Below are positions 1 to 9,202 of a stretch of 64,000 nucleotides of DNA, in pieces (positions within the stretch are counted from its first letter, which is position 1; every line of letters begins with the position of its first letter). Source of the DNA: UBA8529 sp964390565 (lineage in GTDB: Bacteria > Bacteroidota > Bacteroidia > Bacteroidales > Tenuifilaceae); contig CAYMII010000015.1 of assembly GCA_964390565.1 (NCBI GenBank), forward strand, positions 16,442 through 80,441, given 5' to 3'. The notes under the pieces were generated by a model, which was not told the origin of the DNA, did not search any database, and was given only the letters and a program-made list of their open reading frames with translations. The translations under genes were made by a program, and so were the position numbers.

Positions 1-1804
1 GCCCCTCTGCCCTATTCCGATAAACCAAAAATACCTGCTTGGAGCGTTGCAATAATCTATAGAAATAGTAGGCATACATGGCATCCTGATGAGTATAATC
101 GGGCAATGCGTAGGCAAACCTTAATGAAGGGGTAATAAACGAAGGACGATGGTGGTTACCGGGCAGCACGTCATCATTAACCGAGAGCATGATGATATTC
201 TCGAAATCAAGAGTTCGCGTTTCAAGGAATCCCATTACCTGTAAGCCCGATAGCGGCTCGCCGCTAAAAGTAACTCGAACCTGCGATAGCGCCTTTCGGA
301 ATAGCTGACGAAATATCTTTACGCTTAGCTCAATTTTGTTCTTATTGACAACATCGCCTAGGCGATTAAGGTTTGTATAAAGCGAAAAGAGGTACTCCAA
401 CTCAATGCGACTATTAAAGTTCAATTCGTCAGATTTTTGGTTAATCAGCCCAGCAACATTTTTGCAAACATCAACAAGATAATTTACAATTCCCCTACCC
501 TCCGCTTGTCTTCTGAAAATGGATTGAAACAAAGGTAAGCCCTCAAAAAGTGTTGCATCAACGAAGATTATATTCTCAGCATTTATGCGACTAATCATGG
601 CTGAACAGCCATCGAAATCGATAATTTGAAGATATGGGTGGTTTAAAACCGAAAGCACATCCTTATGGTAGAATCTAACAGTTGAATCATCAGAAACCCT
701 TGAATTGATATGCAATCGAATTAGAAACTCTGCCAAGTTGTAGGCTGCTGTTTCTTTCAATGGGTAACCCATTGTGATATTTAGTTCGCCAATGCTCTCG
801 GGAAGTGCTGAAATTACAGGCAAAAGAAGATGCTCCTCGGGTAAAACAATGGCTGTGTTGATATTTAATTCAGGCGTTACCTCTTTAATCCTATCAATAA
901 TCTGTGGAATAAGCTTTGCCTGTGTTACTCCCGACGGAGCAGAAACGAGATATATCTTTGAATCGTTTGCTAAATTGTTGAAATGGCTTGTTGCCAGTTT
1001 ATTCTGAAACTCTAAAAGGTTATCCTTTAAGAACAGTGCCGCCTCGTGAACGTCTGATTGTGTGTAGAAAGTATCATAATCCCAATAGAATAGGGCCTTA
1101 CCCGTTTTCTTTAAATATCTAAATAAAGATTTTTCGCACTGGTTAAGAGCATTAAAGCCTATAAAGGCGTAAGTTCCATCGAGTTGAAAATCGGAGCGAC
1201 TATCGAGCTTAGCAGCAGCAATGTTGTAGGCTAGTCCTTCGTAACTGAGCCCTTCATCAATTAGCGACGAACGAAATTCATTATAAATTGCTCCTAGCAC
1301 TTTCCATATAGAAAGATATCGATCCTTGATAATTGAATCATTCGAATCGGTCATTACCCCAAGATATGCCTTAAGCGCTTCAATCTGTTCAGGTGTAAGG
1401 CCTCCAAAACGCTCATCAATCTCCTTAATATCAACAATATTCGTAAAAAGGGTTTTAGCATCAACCCTGTACTTATCGATTTGATCGAAATCGGCAAGCA
1501 TCACTTCGCCCCAAAAGTAGAAACTATCAAACGTTTCCAGCGAATGTAGCTGCTTTGTGTAGATATTGTAAAGTTTGATGATCATCGTAACCGGGTCGAC
1601 TTGATTCAGCCCCGAAATACGATACATCAAATCGGAAATGGTTACTATATTTGGCTGCCAGATTGGCTCAGTGATGTTTTCTGAGAGGTATTTATTGAAA
1701 AAAAGCGATGCCCTGCGATTAGGAAATACAAGGTTTATATTGGAAATCTCCTTACCAAAATCGTTGATTAAATCGGTTGCTACCAGTTTTAGAAAAGGAG
1801 TCAT
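1..1804 (-). CDS. AddB-like PD-(D/E)XK nuclease family protein (3'-truncated by window edge)
   Basis: Reading from the ATG at 1804 the frame stays open for 601 codons and runs off the window. The N-terminus (MTPFLKLVATDLINDFGKEI, then VFPNRRASLFF near residue 29) is the form seen in the Bacteroidota family annotated as PD-(D/E)XK nuclease or inactivated superfamily I helicase, the presumed AddB-type partner of an AddA-like helicase in double-strand-break processing. The C-terminal nuclease domain lies outside the window, so it cannot be checked. The last visible residues end in VYRNRAEG. A matching AddA-like helicase is at 5763-9014 on the same strand, with four genes between them. Family assignment is by overall resemblance, and the partnership is inferred. 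Confidence 0.8.
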   Translation of the reverse strand, partial: MTPFLKLVATDLINDFGKEISNINLVFPNRRASLFFNKYLSENITEPIWQPNIVTISDLMYRISGLNQVDPVTMIIKLYNIYTKQLHSLETFDSFYFWGEVMLADFDQIDKYRVDAKTLFTNIVDIKEIDERFGGLTPEQIEALKAYLGVMTDSNDSIIKDRYLSIWKVLGAIYNEFRSSLIDEGLSYEGLAYNIAAAKLDSRSDFQLDGTYAFIGFNALNQCEKSLFRYLKKTGKALFYWDYDTFYTQSDVHEAALFLKDNLLEFQNKLATSHFNNLANDSKIYLVSAPSGVTQAKLIPQIIDRIKEVTPELNINTAIVLPEEHLLLPVISALPESIGELNITMGYPLKETAAYNLAEFLIRLHINSRVSDDSTVRFYHKDVLSVLNHPYLQIIDFDGCSAMISRINAENIIFVDATLFEGLPLFQSIFRRQAEGRGIVNYLVDVCKNVAGLINQKSDELNFNSRIELEYLFSLYTNLNRLGDVVNKNKIELSVKIFRQLFRKALSQVRVTFSGEPLSGLQVMGFLETRTLDFENIIMLSVNDDVLPGNHHRPSFITPSLRFAYALPDYTHQDAMYAYYFYRLLQRSKQVFLVYRNRAEG

Positions 1805-1808
1805 ATTG

Positions 1809-1836
1809 GTTGACAGTTGTTAGTTGACTGTTGACA
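1809..1836. repeat. Heptamer tandem repeat, GTTGACA type, 4 units
   Basis: Four consecutive 7-bp units of consensus GTTGACA (variants GTTGTTA, GTTGACT) fill the gap between the yhcC-like stop and the AddB-like start. The block matches 14767-14794 at 25 of 28 positions, so the two are copies of one dispersed element. Confidence 0.85.
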
Positions 1837-1841
1837 GGGAA

Positions 1842-2789
1842 TTATTTTTCATTATATAGTTTCCCTTGCCAAGTATCGCGTTCTTCGAGTATTTTTTCAA
1901 TTTTATTCAGGAGCTGATCAGTTCGGAGAAGCCCCCACCCTTCAACTGCCAAAAATCGAGGCGGAGCTTCGCTTGTAAAGCGCTCAACCACGAAGTTGGG
2001 GTTTAGCCGTTCCAAGAAATCAACCACAAAGTGAAGATAGTCATTCATCTCGAAAAGGTTGAACATTTTGGGGTTTTCTTTATACTGTTGCTCCATCTTA
2101 GTACCTTTAACTATTTGTAACTGATGAAACTTGATGGAGTTCAAAGGCAATTTCGATAGAATTTTGGCCTCGGCAAGCATCTCATCCCTCGATTCGTTGG
2201 GCAACCCAAAAATAATGTGTGCACCTGTGTTGATTCCTCGTTTGGCAGATTCATCAATAGCCCAAACCGATTTCTCGAATGTGTGTCCTCTGTTGATCAA
2301 CTCTAGCGTAGGATTATAGCACGATTCAATTCCAAATTCCAAGGAGATGTAGTAATCCTTAGAAAGTTCTTGAATGTAATCGAGTTTTGCCTCATCAACA
2401 CAATCGGGACGCGTACCAATAACCAATCCAATTACTTTGGGATGCGAAAGAGCTTGGGAATAAAGTTCCTTCAGCTTCTGCAACGAATCGTGAGTATTTG
2501 AGTAAGCCTGAAAGTATGCTAAGTAGTTTTCGGCTCGTTTATAGCGAACGGCATGAAACTCTATTCCCTCCTCAATTTGCTGCGCAACCGACTTTGATGA
2601 AGTACAATAACTCGGGTTAAAAGCATCGTTATTGCAATAGGTACAGCCACCAACACCAACAGAACCATCCCTATTGGGACAAGTAAAGCCAGCATCGATG
2701 GTTAGCTTTTGAACTCTGCCTCCAAAAGTGCGCTTAAAATAGTTAGCATAACTATTAAATCGCCTACTATCGCCCCAAGCGTAATTCAT
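1842..2789 (-). CDS. TIGR01212 / YhcC-type radical SAM protein
   Basis: A 315-aa protein with the radical-SAM iron-sulfur cysteines C37, C49 and C52. The spacing (CX11CX2C) is typical of the YhcC/TIGR01212 group rather than the usual CX3CX2C. Further family signatures are GFTCPNRDG before the cluster, GTRPDCVDEAKL, and LEFGIESC in the middle. The group belongs to the Elp3-like radical SAM proteins. Its substrate is not settled, though a role in tRNA or redox metabolism has been suggested. Length agrees with the family. Translation starts at ATG 2789 with no Shine-Dalgarno sequence. It is followed by the AddB-like gene across a 37-bp gap holding a heptamer repeat. Confidence 0.88.
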   Translation of the reverse strand: MNYAWGDSRRFNSYANYFKRTFGGRVQKLTIDAGFTCPNRDGSVGVGGCTYCNNDAFNPSYCTSSKSVAQQIEEGIEFHAVRYKRAENYLAYFQAYSNTHDSLQKLKELYSQALSHPKVIGLVIGTRPDCVDEAKLDYIQELSKDYYISLEFGIESCYNPTLELINRGHTFEKSVWAIDESAKRGINTGAHIIFGLPNESRDEMLAEAKILSKLPLNSIKFHQLQIVKGTKMEQQYKENPKMFNLFEMNDYLHFVVDFLERLNPNFVVERFTSEAPPRFLAVEGWGLLRTDQLLNKIEKILEERDTWQGKLYNEK

Positions 2790-2891
2790 TACTTTTAGTT
2801 AAAGGTTTGCAAAGAAATAAAACATACAAAACAACGATATAGGTGTTTATCCCTATATTTTAAAAAACAAATACAAATCTACTCAAACAAA

Positions 2892-2916
2892 GCAGGCTAG
2901 CCAATGGCCAGCCTGC
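2892..2916 (-). terminator. Probable terminator of the TlpA lipoprotein gene
   Basis: Inverted repeat GCAGGCT / AGCCTGC with an inner GCC/GGC extension, directly after the stop at 2939. On the minus strand it is followed by a T-rich run. Confidence 0.65.
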
Positions 2917-2938
2917 AAATAGGAATTTTTATAAATAA

Positions 2939-4321
2939 CTATTTAATCTTAGCCAAATATTCATCAAATAAATTAGTTAATTCTGCACCTGATGATGGTC
3001 TTGGAGCAGCGGATGAAATAATAATACCATTTTCGTCAATCAGATAAAAAGTTGGAATAAACTTAATCTGATAATCTTTAGCAACAGTAGATTTAAAAGC
3101 ACCATCAGCATGAAGTTGTAGACCTTTCATCTTTTTCTCTTTCACCATCTTATCCCAAGCAACCATATCATCATCCATCGACATGCTAATGAAAGTAATC
3201 TTTTTGCCCTCGTAAGCCTTTTCAACTTCCTCAAGGTATGGAAGTTCATGACGGCAAGGACCACACCAAGTTGCCCAAAAATCGATATATACTAGTTTGC
3301 CCTTTAAATCTTCTAAAGCATACTCCTTACCATTAATATCTTTATATCTAAATAATGGAGCAGGTTTACCTGGGGCTATTGATTGTTTTTCCTTATAAAG
3401 GTCATCAACTACTTTCTTATAACCTAAAGTTTGACATTCAGTCAAAAATTTATTAACCAAATCATTAAGTTTCCAAAATTCTCCATAAGATAAATTGTCA
3501 ACTAACTCATTATGTTTTAAGAAATCACGAACCTCTGGATTAGTAACCTTTGAATCAATTAATGCAAATTTTTTCGTCAGCATTTCAAAAGCAGGCATCG
3601 TTTCTTGATCTTTAGCATTAACCTGTTTTCCAAAGTCAACATCAATGGATTTTTTAACAAGTTGAATATAATCATTGAAAATAAGATGTTGTCCATTATT
3701 TAAATCTAACCCCTCTAGTGAAGAATAGTCTGCACTATCAGCATTAAATTCAATGCTATTTACATAAGCATTGTACTCAGGATACATTGATAGATAGTTC
3801 TTATACATATAGCCATTTGCTATCGTTTCAAGGTCAGCAATAGCACTTTCAGGAATAGATTTAATCTTCTCATCAATCTCGTTCTTCAAAGAATCAAGTT
3901 TAAGCATAAAGTTGGCTTTATCAAGACCAAATGCTTTTACACCTGCAAAGTATTTACTTGAAATCTTATCTTTCTCTCCCAAATAGTTATTTGTAGTTTC
4001 TAACTTACCCGAAAACCTAGCGCCATCCTTTACATTCTCGTAATCAATTGTAAATTCAGTTACATCGCCTGGATTCACATAAAATTCAACGCTAGTCTTA
4101 CGTCCAGTTCTTAATGAATAAAGCACTGGTTTATCAATAGTTGTTTTAAAAGTAAATGTTTTATCGGCATTTAGCTTAATAGTCTCTGTAATACCCTTTG
4201 AGGTAATATTTACAACAGAATCTTTAAAGTTTTTAAGAGTACCCGAAATCATAGATTCCTTTGGACCCTTTACGCATGCAACCATTAATGGGAGCAATAA
4301 AAATGCGAAGTATTTCTTCAT
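2939..4321 (-). CDS. TlpA-like thioredoxin lipoprotein with DUF4369-like N-terminus
   Basis: A 460-aa protein beginning with a lipoprotein signal (MKKYFAFLLLPLMVAC, acylated Cys16). An N-terminal beta-rich segment (about 20-115) resembles DUF4369, followed by a helical middle. The C-terminal thioredoxin-like domain carries the redox motif WCGPC (Cys353 and Cys356) and the cis-Pro region FIPTFYLID. Members of this Bacteroidota family are membrane-anchored thiol-disulfide oxidoreductases, probably facing the periplasm. The protein substrate is unknown. The gene is monocistronic in appearance: 180 bp separate it from the upstream ParA partner gene, and a terminator-like hairpin follows it. Confidence 0.88.
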   Translation of the reverse strand: MKKYFAFLLLPLMVACVKGPKESMISGTLKNFKDSVVNITSKGITETIKLNADKTFTFKTTIDKPVLYSLRTGRKTSVEFYVNPGDVTEFTIDYENVKDGARFSGKLETTNNYLGEKDKISSKYFAGVKAFGLDKANFMLKLDSLKNEIDEKIKSIPESAIADLETIANGYMYKNYLSMYPEYNAYVNSIEFNADSADYSSLEGLDLNNGQHLIFNDYIQLVKKSIDVDFGKQVNAKDQETMPAFEMLTKKFALIDSKVTNPEVRDFLKHNELVDNLSYGEFWKLNDLVNKFLTECQTLGYKKVVDDLYKEKQSIAPGKPAPLFRYKDINGKEYALEDLKGKLVYIDFWATWCGPCRHELPYLEEVEKAYEGKKITFISMSMDDDMVAWDKMVKEKKMKGLQLHADGAFKSTVAKDYQIKFIPTFYLIDENGIIISSAAPRPSSGAELTNLFDEYLAKIK

Positions 4322-4501
4322 AATTATAATTTGTTAGATTAATTTTTAGAGCTGCAAGATAGAGAAAAAAGTTATCGGTTGTAGGTTGCTAATTTCAATT
4401 GTATGATGTCTATCTACTTTGAAAAATGGACTGAAAAATAATATATCACCCAATATTTTGCATATGTTTGAAATAAAAAAATCTACTAAAAAACAAAAAC
4501 A

Positions 4502-4807
4502 TTACTCCTTTCTAAGACTCTGCATTGCCTGATTAAGCTGCGCTGATTTTATACTCAAATAGTACATTAACGCATTATTAATTAGCTCATCTTGATCGAC
4601 TTTTAAATAGTCTGATAAAATTTTATAACGTTTTAAAACTCTTGGATCTATCTGAAAACTTTGAATTGTTGAGGTTTCAACTTTACCCGTTTGGGTATTA
4701 ATATGAGCTATTTCTAAAGGTTTTTCAAGCTCAGCGTCCTTTATGAAATGAGTATTAGAAAGAAGTGCTTTCTGAATATCGTCAATTGTAAGTTTATTTC
4801 TTGCCAT
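4502..4807 (-). CDS. Small ribbon-helix-helix-like partner of ParA
   Basis: A 101-aa protein whose start overlaps the end of the parA-like gene by 14 bp, so the two are probably translationally coupled. Residues about 63-92 (IQSFQIDPRVLKRYKILSDY, then the segment ending ALMYYLSI) have the strand-helix-helix spacing of ribbon-helix-helix DNA-binding proteins. The first 60 residues are unassigned. Small RHH proteins downstream of ParA act as centromere-binding partners in type Ib plasmid segregation systems (ParG, omega). Whether this one binds DNA and what it segregates or positions is inference. No ParB-like gene is present in the window. Confidence 0.6.
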   Translation of the reverse strand: MARNKLTIDDIQKALLSNTHFIKDAELEKPLEIAHINTQTGKVETSTIQSFQIDPRVLKRYKILSDYLKVDQDELINNALMYYLSIKSAQLNQAMQSLRKE

Positions 4808-5558
4808 ACTTCTTAATCAATTCGTTTGCAAAATCCATATAATCCTCCGCTCCTCTACTCTTTGGGGCATACTCGAATATAGACTGCTTGAAGGCACCCG
4901 ATTCCATTAAAGAGATATCCTGACGGATATAGGTGCTAAACAACTTGTCTTTAAAGTGTTCATTGACCGTTAGATTTGTAATTACAGCCTGACTAAACTT
5001 AGTTCGAGTAACCAATTTCACAAATAGAATACCTGCAAGCTGAAGCGAAGGGTTCATGCGTTTTTGAATCTTTTCGGATATAGACATAATCCTATCAAGC
5101 CCAATAAATGCGAAGTTTTCAGCTTGCATTGGTACAATAAAATAGTCGGCTGCTACCAACGAGTTTATGGATAAAGTCCCTAAGCTTGGAGGACAATCAA
5201 TTAAAATATAATCGTATTCATCCGAAACTTTCTCGAGTTTCTCTTTAAGTATATACTCTCGTCCAGGCTCACTGCTTATTAAAAATTCTGTCTCGAGAAG
5301 TTTATCGGAAGCGGGGAGCAAATTTATCTTTCCATTTTGTTTTATTGCCTGACTGACAGAGCATTTCCCAAGAAATAAATCACACATATTATTCTCTACG
5401 CCCCATAATCCTAATGCTGATGTTAAATTGCATTGGCTATCCAAATCGATAAGCAAAACACGTTTTTTTTTGTTTACCAGCGCAGCACCTAAATTTAGCA
5501 CAGTGGTTGTTTTGCCTGTACCACCCTTATTATTAAGAATAGAAAAGATTTTTGCCAT
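4794..5558 (-). CDS. ParA/Soj family ATPase
   Basis: A 254-aa MinD/ParA-class ATPase. The deviant Walker A motif KGGTGKTT is at residues 11-18 with the signature lysine Lys11, Walker A' is LLIDLDSQCNLT, and Walker B is YILIDCPPSLG. It lacks the N-terminal DNA-binding extension of plasmid type Ia ParA. The family makes ATP-dependent patterns on DNA for segregation or positioning. Here it is paired with a small RHH-like gene rather than ParB, which suggests an orphan cargo-positioning or segregation pair and not the chromosomal parABS system. 204 bp separate it from the upstream helicase gene. Confidence 0.9.
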   Translation of the reverse strand: MAKIFSILNNKGGTGKTTTVLNLGAALVNKKKRVLLIDLDSQCNLTSALGLWGVENNMCDLFLGKCSVSQAIKQNGKINLLPASDKLLETEFLISSEPGREYILKEKLEKVSDEYDYILIDCPPSLGTLSINSLVAADYFIVPMQAENFAFIGLDRIMSISEKIQKRMNPSLQLAGILFVKLVTRTKFSQAVITNLTVNEHFKDKLFSTYIRQDISLMESGAFKQSIFEYAPKSRGAEDYMDFANELIKKYGKK

Positions 5559-5762
5559 AGAACTTTCTATTACAATTTGAGATAATATGAGATTAACTGG
5601 TCTAAATTACGGAAAATAAAAATACAGCCTTAACATTTATTGACAATTGCTATGAAATATCAGGGTTATCTATTCTTTTAGTAAAATTCAAACCACTATT
5701 TGCAATACAAACCATTAGCCAATAAAAATAAGATGTGAACGATTATTTAAAGGAAATGAATT

Positions 5763-8700
5763 TTAGCACTTAACCAGGTTTTCCGAATCGACATACCACA
5801 AATACCCTTCAACCTTTGAATAACCCATTTTTTGAATTAGTTCAACATACCTCTTTATCTGTCTTTTATATGAATCTGATTCGGTGCCAAACTTATAATC
5901 AACAACAATAACCTCATCACTATTTAGCATAACCCTATCGGGGCGATGAATTGAACTATCGGGAGATATTACAGAAATCTCGTTTTTAACCTCCCATGCA
6001 TCCGAAAACCATGTTTTATAAGGTTCTTGATTTAAAAGGTTATCTATCTTTAATTTCAACTCTTTCTTTTGATCATAATTGATTAAACCGCTAAACTGCA
6101 TATTATCAAGCGCAACTTCAACATCCGATGAGGTCTTGATTTGAGAGAAAAGAGTATGCATCGTTTTGCCATAGTTTATCGAAACTCCCTTAGTTGGCTC
6201 ATCGGTAAAGAAATCGGTTGATTCCAAATGCTGCTTTACTTTCACCTTTAACTCGCCAGCAGGGTAATAATCGAGCACCCAAGAGGTGTTACTCTCATCC
6301 TTTTTCTTTTTATCTTGAGCATACATCTCGCGATTACCAATGCAATAGGTCGTTATAGAATTACCTGCCTCATCAACCTCAGAATTAACCTTTAAATCGT
6401 TCGAGCCTATTCCTGAAAGAACCTTATCTATTAAGATTGACGTATTTGAAATCGTCTCCTTTTTACCAGATTTATCATCTTTAGCTGGCTTGGTCGGACA
6501 AAAAGCATACATCTCATTCTCGGCACGAGTAAATGCAACGTATAGCAGATTCACATTATCGATAACCGTTTGAATATTATCCTCAATAGTTGATTGGGCA
6601 AATAGACTATTCTTTGAATCGGTGCCTGATTTTACAGGGTATTTAGGCAAAGTATCGAAAGGCTTCTCCTCCGAATCAACCCAAAGCATAGGATTTTTAC
6701 CAAAGGGTCGGAATGGCCATTCAGCATTAGGAATAATAACGATTGGGAATTGCAATCCCTTTGATTTATGAATAGTTGTAATAGTAATCGCATTGGATGA
6801 TTCGGGCATAGATAGTGATAGCTTTATACCATCCTCTTCCCACCACTCAACAAAACGGGAAACATCGTTTGGTCCACGACGCGACAGGTTAACAATTTGC
6901 TCGTGTAGTTCAGAAATGTAAGCTAATTCCTTTTTATTATGAAGTAATCCATAACGATTAATAATTGCCTCAAAAACCTCTTGAACTGGTCGGGTACGAT
7001 AGCCTTTTAGCCAGTTAACCTCCTCATCGAGATAATTGATTTCAAACGAATCGTGCCAGTCGACCTTTTTATCAACCCAAATGCCCTTTAATCCTGCGGC
7101 TAAACTTGCCCTTGTAATGCTATCTTTAGGTTGAGAGATAATCTTAATTGCTGCAACACAAAATTTTACTGCTGGTGATGATGAAAGTAATAATCCCTCC
7201 TGACTAACAACATCAAATGAGCCAAATGCCTCGGGGTGATTTTGCTTATAGGATATGAGCATATTGGCAAACTCCTGCCCTTCCTTATTAGATCTTACAA
7301 GAAGTGCAATATCACCTGCTTTGTAGCCCCTTTCCTGGATTTCAGAGATTAACTCGGGCAGATAATTATTGAGATCATCCTTAAAGGATTTATCGATATC
7401 GGGAATAAACTTTACCTCGGCATAACCAGAACCACTGCTAGTTCTACTAGTTTTCTGCTCAACATTATCGTAAGCCAAAGCAAACTCTTTGCTAAAATCG
7501 TAGTTGAATTGAACATCCTCAACCATCTGCTCGGTAATCCCTTTCAGCACCTTCGATGCGCTAGCAAAGAAAAGGTTATTAAACTCCACTATCGATGGCA
7601 AACTCCGACGATTTATATCAAGCGGTTTATAGTTTACACCTAACAACGAGAAATCGTTCTCCAAACCTGATGATAGAATTCGCCAATCGCCATTACGCCA
7701 GCGGTAAATTGCTTGCTTTACATCACCAACCACCATGCTAAAGCCATCCTGTGCCAAGCTATTCTCGATGAGCGGTTTAAAATTTTGCCACTGAATAACT
7801 GATGTATCCTGAAACTCATCAATCATAAAGTGTTCGTAACGTGTGCCCGCTTTCTCATATACAAACGGAGCATCATTTTCCTTAACAAACTCCCTTAACA
7901 GCGGACCGCTATCGGCTAACAGCATGAAGCCTTCGTCGTTTGAGAGTTTCCTGATTGTATGCCACAAATCACCTAAAATTGCAAGCGAATCGAGGTTTCG
8001 AAGCACTAAACGTGCTGAATTATAGGTTCGTTCTTCTCGCTCAATGATATCATTAAGCTTTTTAAGATTAGGATGAAGATGCGAACTCACCATATTTGAT
8101 ATAACTGCAAATTTTGAGATATTCTTTTTATCCTCTGCTTTAACCCAATCATCACCGTTAGGACTATCTAATGCTTTCAGAACTCTTGCTCCATCTGGTT
8201 TTGGTAATAAGTCTCCACTCTCAACATTCGAGCATTTTAGAAAGAACCCGTAAACACCTGAAGTTCCATAAGCAAAATCTTTCTCGCTAAAACCATACTG
8301 ATTAATAGTTTCAATCGCCTCTTTTCCTACTTCTTCAACTTGTTTAACTATACTATTAATAATTTGATTTAGCTCATTTTTAAGTAATTCAACCCTTTTT
8401 TTATCTGTAAACTGGTTTACCTCTTCAGGTTTCATCAACCTAAAACTCTCGGAGAAAAGCTCTTTCCCAAGAGCAATAAGACCGCTACGAATATCCCAGC
8501 TCTTCCCCTCCTCCATTTGCGATTCGCCCATTTTCCGAAGCCACTCGAAAAGGGCAGAATTATCAATCGATTCGTCGAGCATGATATCTGCAGCACGCTC
8601 GAGCACTGGGTTAAAATCGAGCCGAATATCGGCTCCGCCCTGCTGGCCTATCTCCCAAAGTAGCGCTTGTATTATTCGTTGTACAAAGCTATCAATTGTA

Positions 8701-9014
8701 CTTACCGAAAACCGTGAATAATCGTGAAGAATGTTGGACAGCGCCCTTTTTGCACGCTGTGGGATTGTATCGGGGTTAATTTTAGTTTCCTCAGCAACAA
8801 GCGTAAACATGGGTGTTTTATTGCCATCGGCAATGCTTTTTAGCTCATCTAGAATCCGTCCCTTCATCTCGGCAGTTGCCTTGTTGGTAAAGGTTACAGC
8901 CAATATTTTTTTATAAGATAGTGGGTCGTAAATGACCAATTTAATATACTCAGCCGCCAACCGGAATGTTTTTCCAGATCCTGCAGAGGCTTTGTATACT
9001 GTTAATTGTGACAT
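5763..9014 (-). CDS. AddA-like UvrD/RecB-type helicase with C-terminal nuclease
   Basis: A 1083-aa superfamily 1A helicase. Motif I is ASAGSGKTFRL (residues 8-18), Ia FTNKATAEMK, II DEFQDTS near 395, III GDVKQAIYRWR, V TIHKSKGLQFPIVIIP and VI YVAFTRAENEM. The C-terminus has a RecB-family nuclease with RPDRV, VVDYKFG and QIKRYVEL, giving the D-x-K and Q-x-x-x-Y residues, so the nuclease looks intact. It should unwind and resect double-strand ends together with the AddB-like protein at 1-1804. The start is ATG at 9014. The first five codons and the DNA just upstream form a 15-bp tandem repeat. Confidence 0.9.
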   Translation of the reverse strand: MSQLTVYKASAGSGKTFRLAAEYIKLVIYDPLSYKKILAVTFTNKATAEMKGRILDELKSIADGNKTPMFTLVAEETKINPDTIPQRAKRALSNILHDYSRFSVSTIDSFVQRIIQALLWEIGQQGGADIRLDFNPVLERAADIMLDESIDNSALFEWLRKMGESQMEEGKSWDIRSGLIALGKELFSESFRLMKPEEVNQFTDKKRVELLKNELNQIINSIVKQVEEVGKEAIETINQYGFSEKDFAYGTSGVYGFFLKCSNVESGDLLPKPDGARVLKALDSPNGDDWVKAEDKKNISKFAVISNMVSSHLHPNLKKLNDIIEREERTYNSARLVLRNLDSLAILGDLWHTIRKLSNDEGFMLLADSGPLLREFVKENDAPFVYEKAGTRYEHFMIDEFQDTSVIQWQNFKPLIENSLAQDGFSMVVGDVKQAIYRWRNGDWRILSSGLENDFSLLGVNYKPLDINRRSLPSIVEFNNLFFASASKVLKGITEQMVEDVQFNYDFSKEFALAYDNVEQKTSRTSSGSGYAEVKFIPDIDKSFKDDLNNYLPELISEIQERGYKAGDIALLVRSNKEGQEFANMLISYKQNHPEAFGSFDVVSQEGLLLSSSPAVKFCVAAIKIISQPKDSITRASLAAGLKGIWVDKKVDWHDSFEINYLDEEVNWLKGYRTRPVQEVFEAIINRYGLLHNKKELAYISELHEQIVNLSRRGPNDVSRFVEWWEEDGIKLSLSMPESSNAITITTIHKSKGLQFPIVIIPNAEWPFRPFGKNPMLWVDSEEKPFDTLPKYPVKSGTDSKNSLFAQSTIEDNIQTVIDNVNLLYVAFTRAENEMYAFCPTKPAKDDKSGKKETISNTSILIDKVLSGIGSNDLKVNSEVDEAGNSITTYCIGNREMYAQDKKKKDESNTSWVLDYYPAGELKVKVKQHLESTDFFTDEPTKGVSINYGKTMHTLFSQIKTSSDVEVALDNMQFSGLINYDQKKELKLKIDNLLNQEPYKTWFSDAWEVKNEISVISPDSSIHRPDRVMLNSDEVIVVDYKFGTESDSYKRQIKRYVELIQKMGYSKVEGYLWYVDSENLVKC

Positions 9015-9059
9015 TGTTTATTGTGATGCTGTTTATTGTGATGCTGTTTATTGTTTTGC
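9000..9059. repeat. 15-bp tandem repeat spanning the helicase start codon
   Basis: Three near-identical 15-bp units (TGTTTATTGTGATGC) occupy 9015-9029, 9030-9044 and 9045-9059. A fourth, diverged copy (11 of 15 matches) is 9000-9014, the first five codons of the helicase gene. Confidence 0.85.
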
Positions 9060-9202
9060 TGTGATGCTGTATAAAATGCTATAATATGATTAATGTTAAA
9101 TCCTAAGTTTAATACTGTAAATATAGAAAACATAAATATCTATTTAAACCTATCGAACTATAATCATTCTAATTGGTTGTTAAATTAAAATCTAAATTGA
9201 AT

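Noticed and set aside
774..1823. Plus-strand open frames in the first 1.8 kb
   Set aside because: They are antisense to the long AddB-like frame on the minus strand and have no family resemblance.
9000..9070. CRISPR-like array
   Set aside because: Units are 15 bp and contiguous with no spacers, and no cas gene is in the window.
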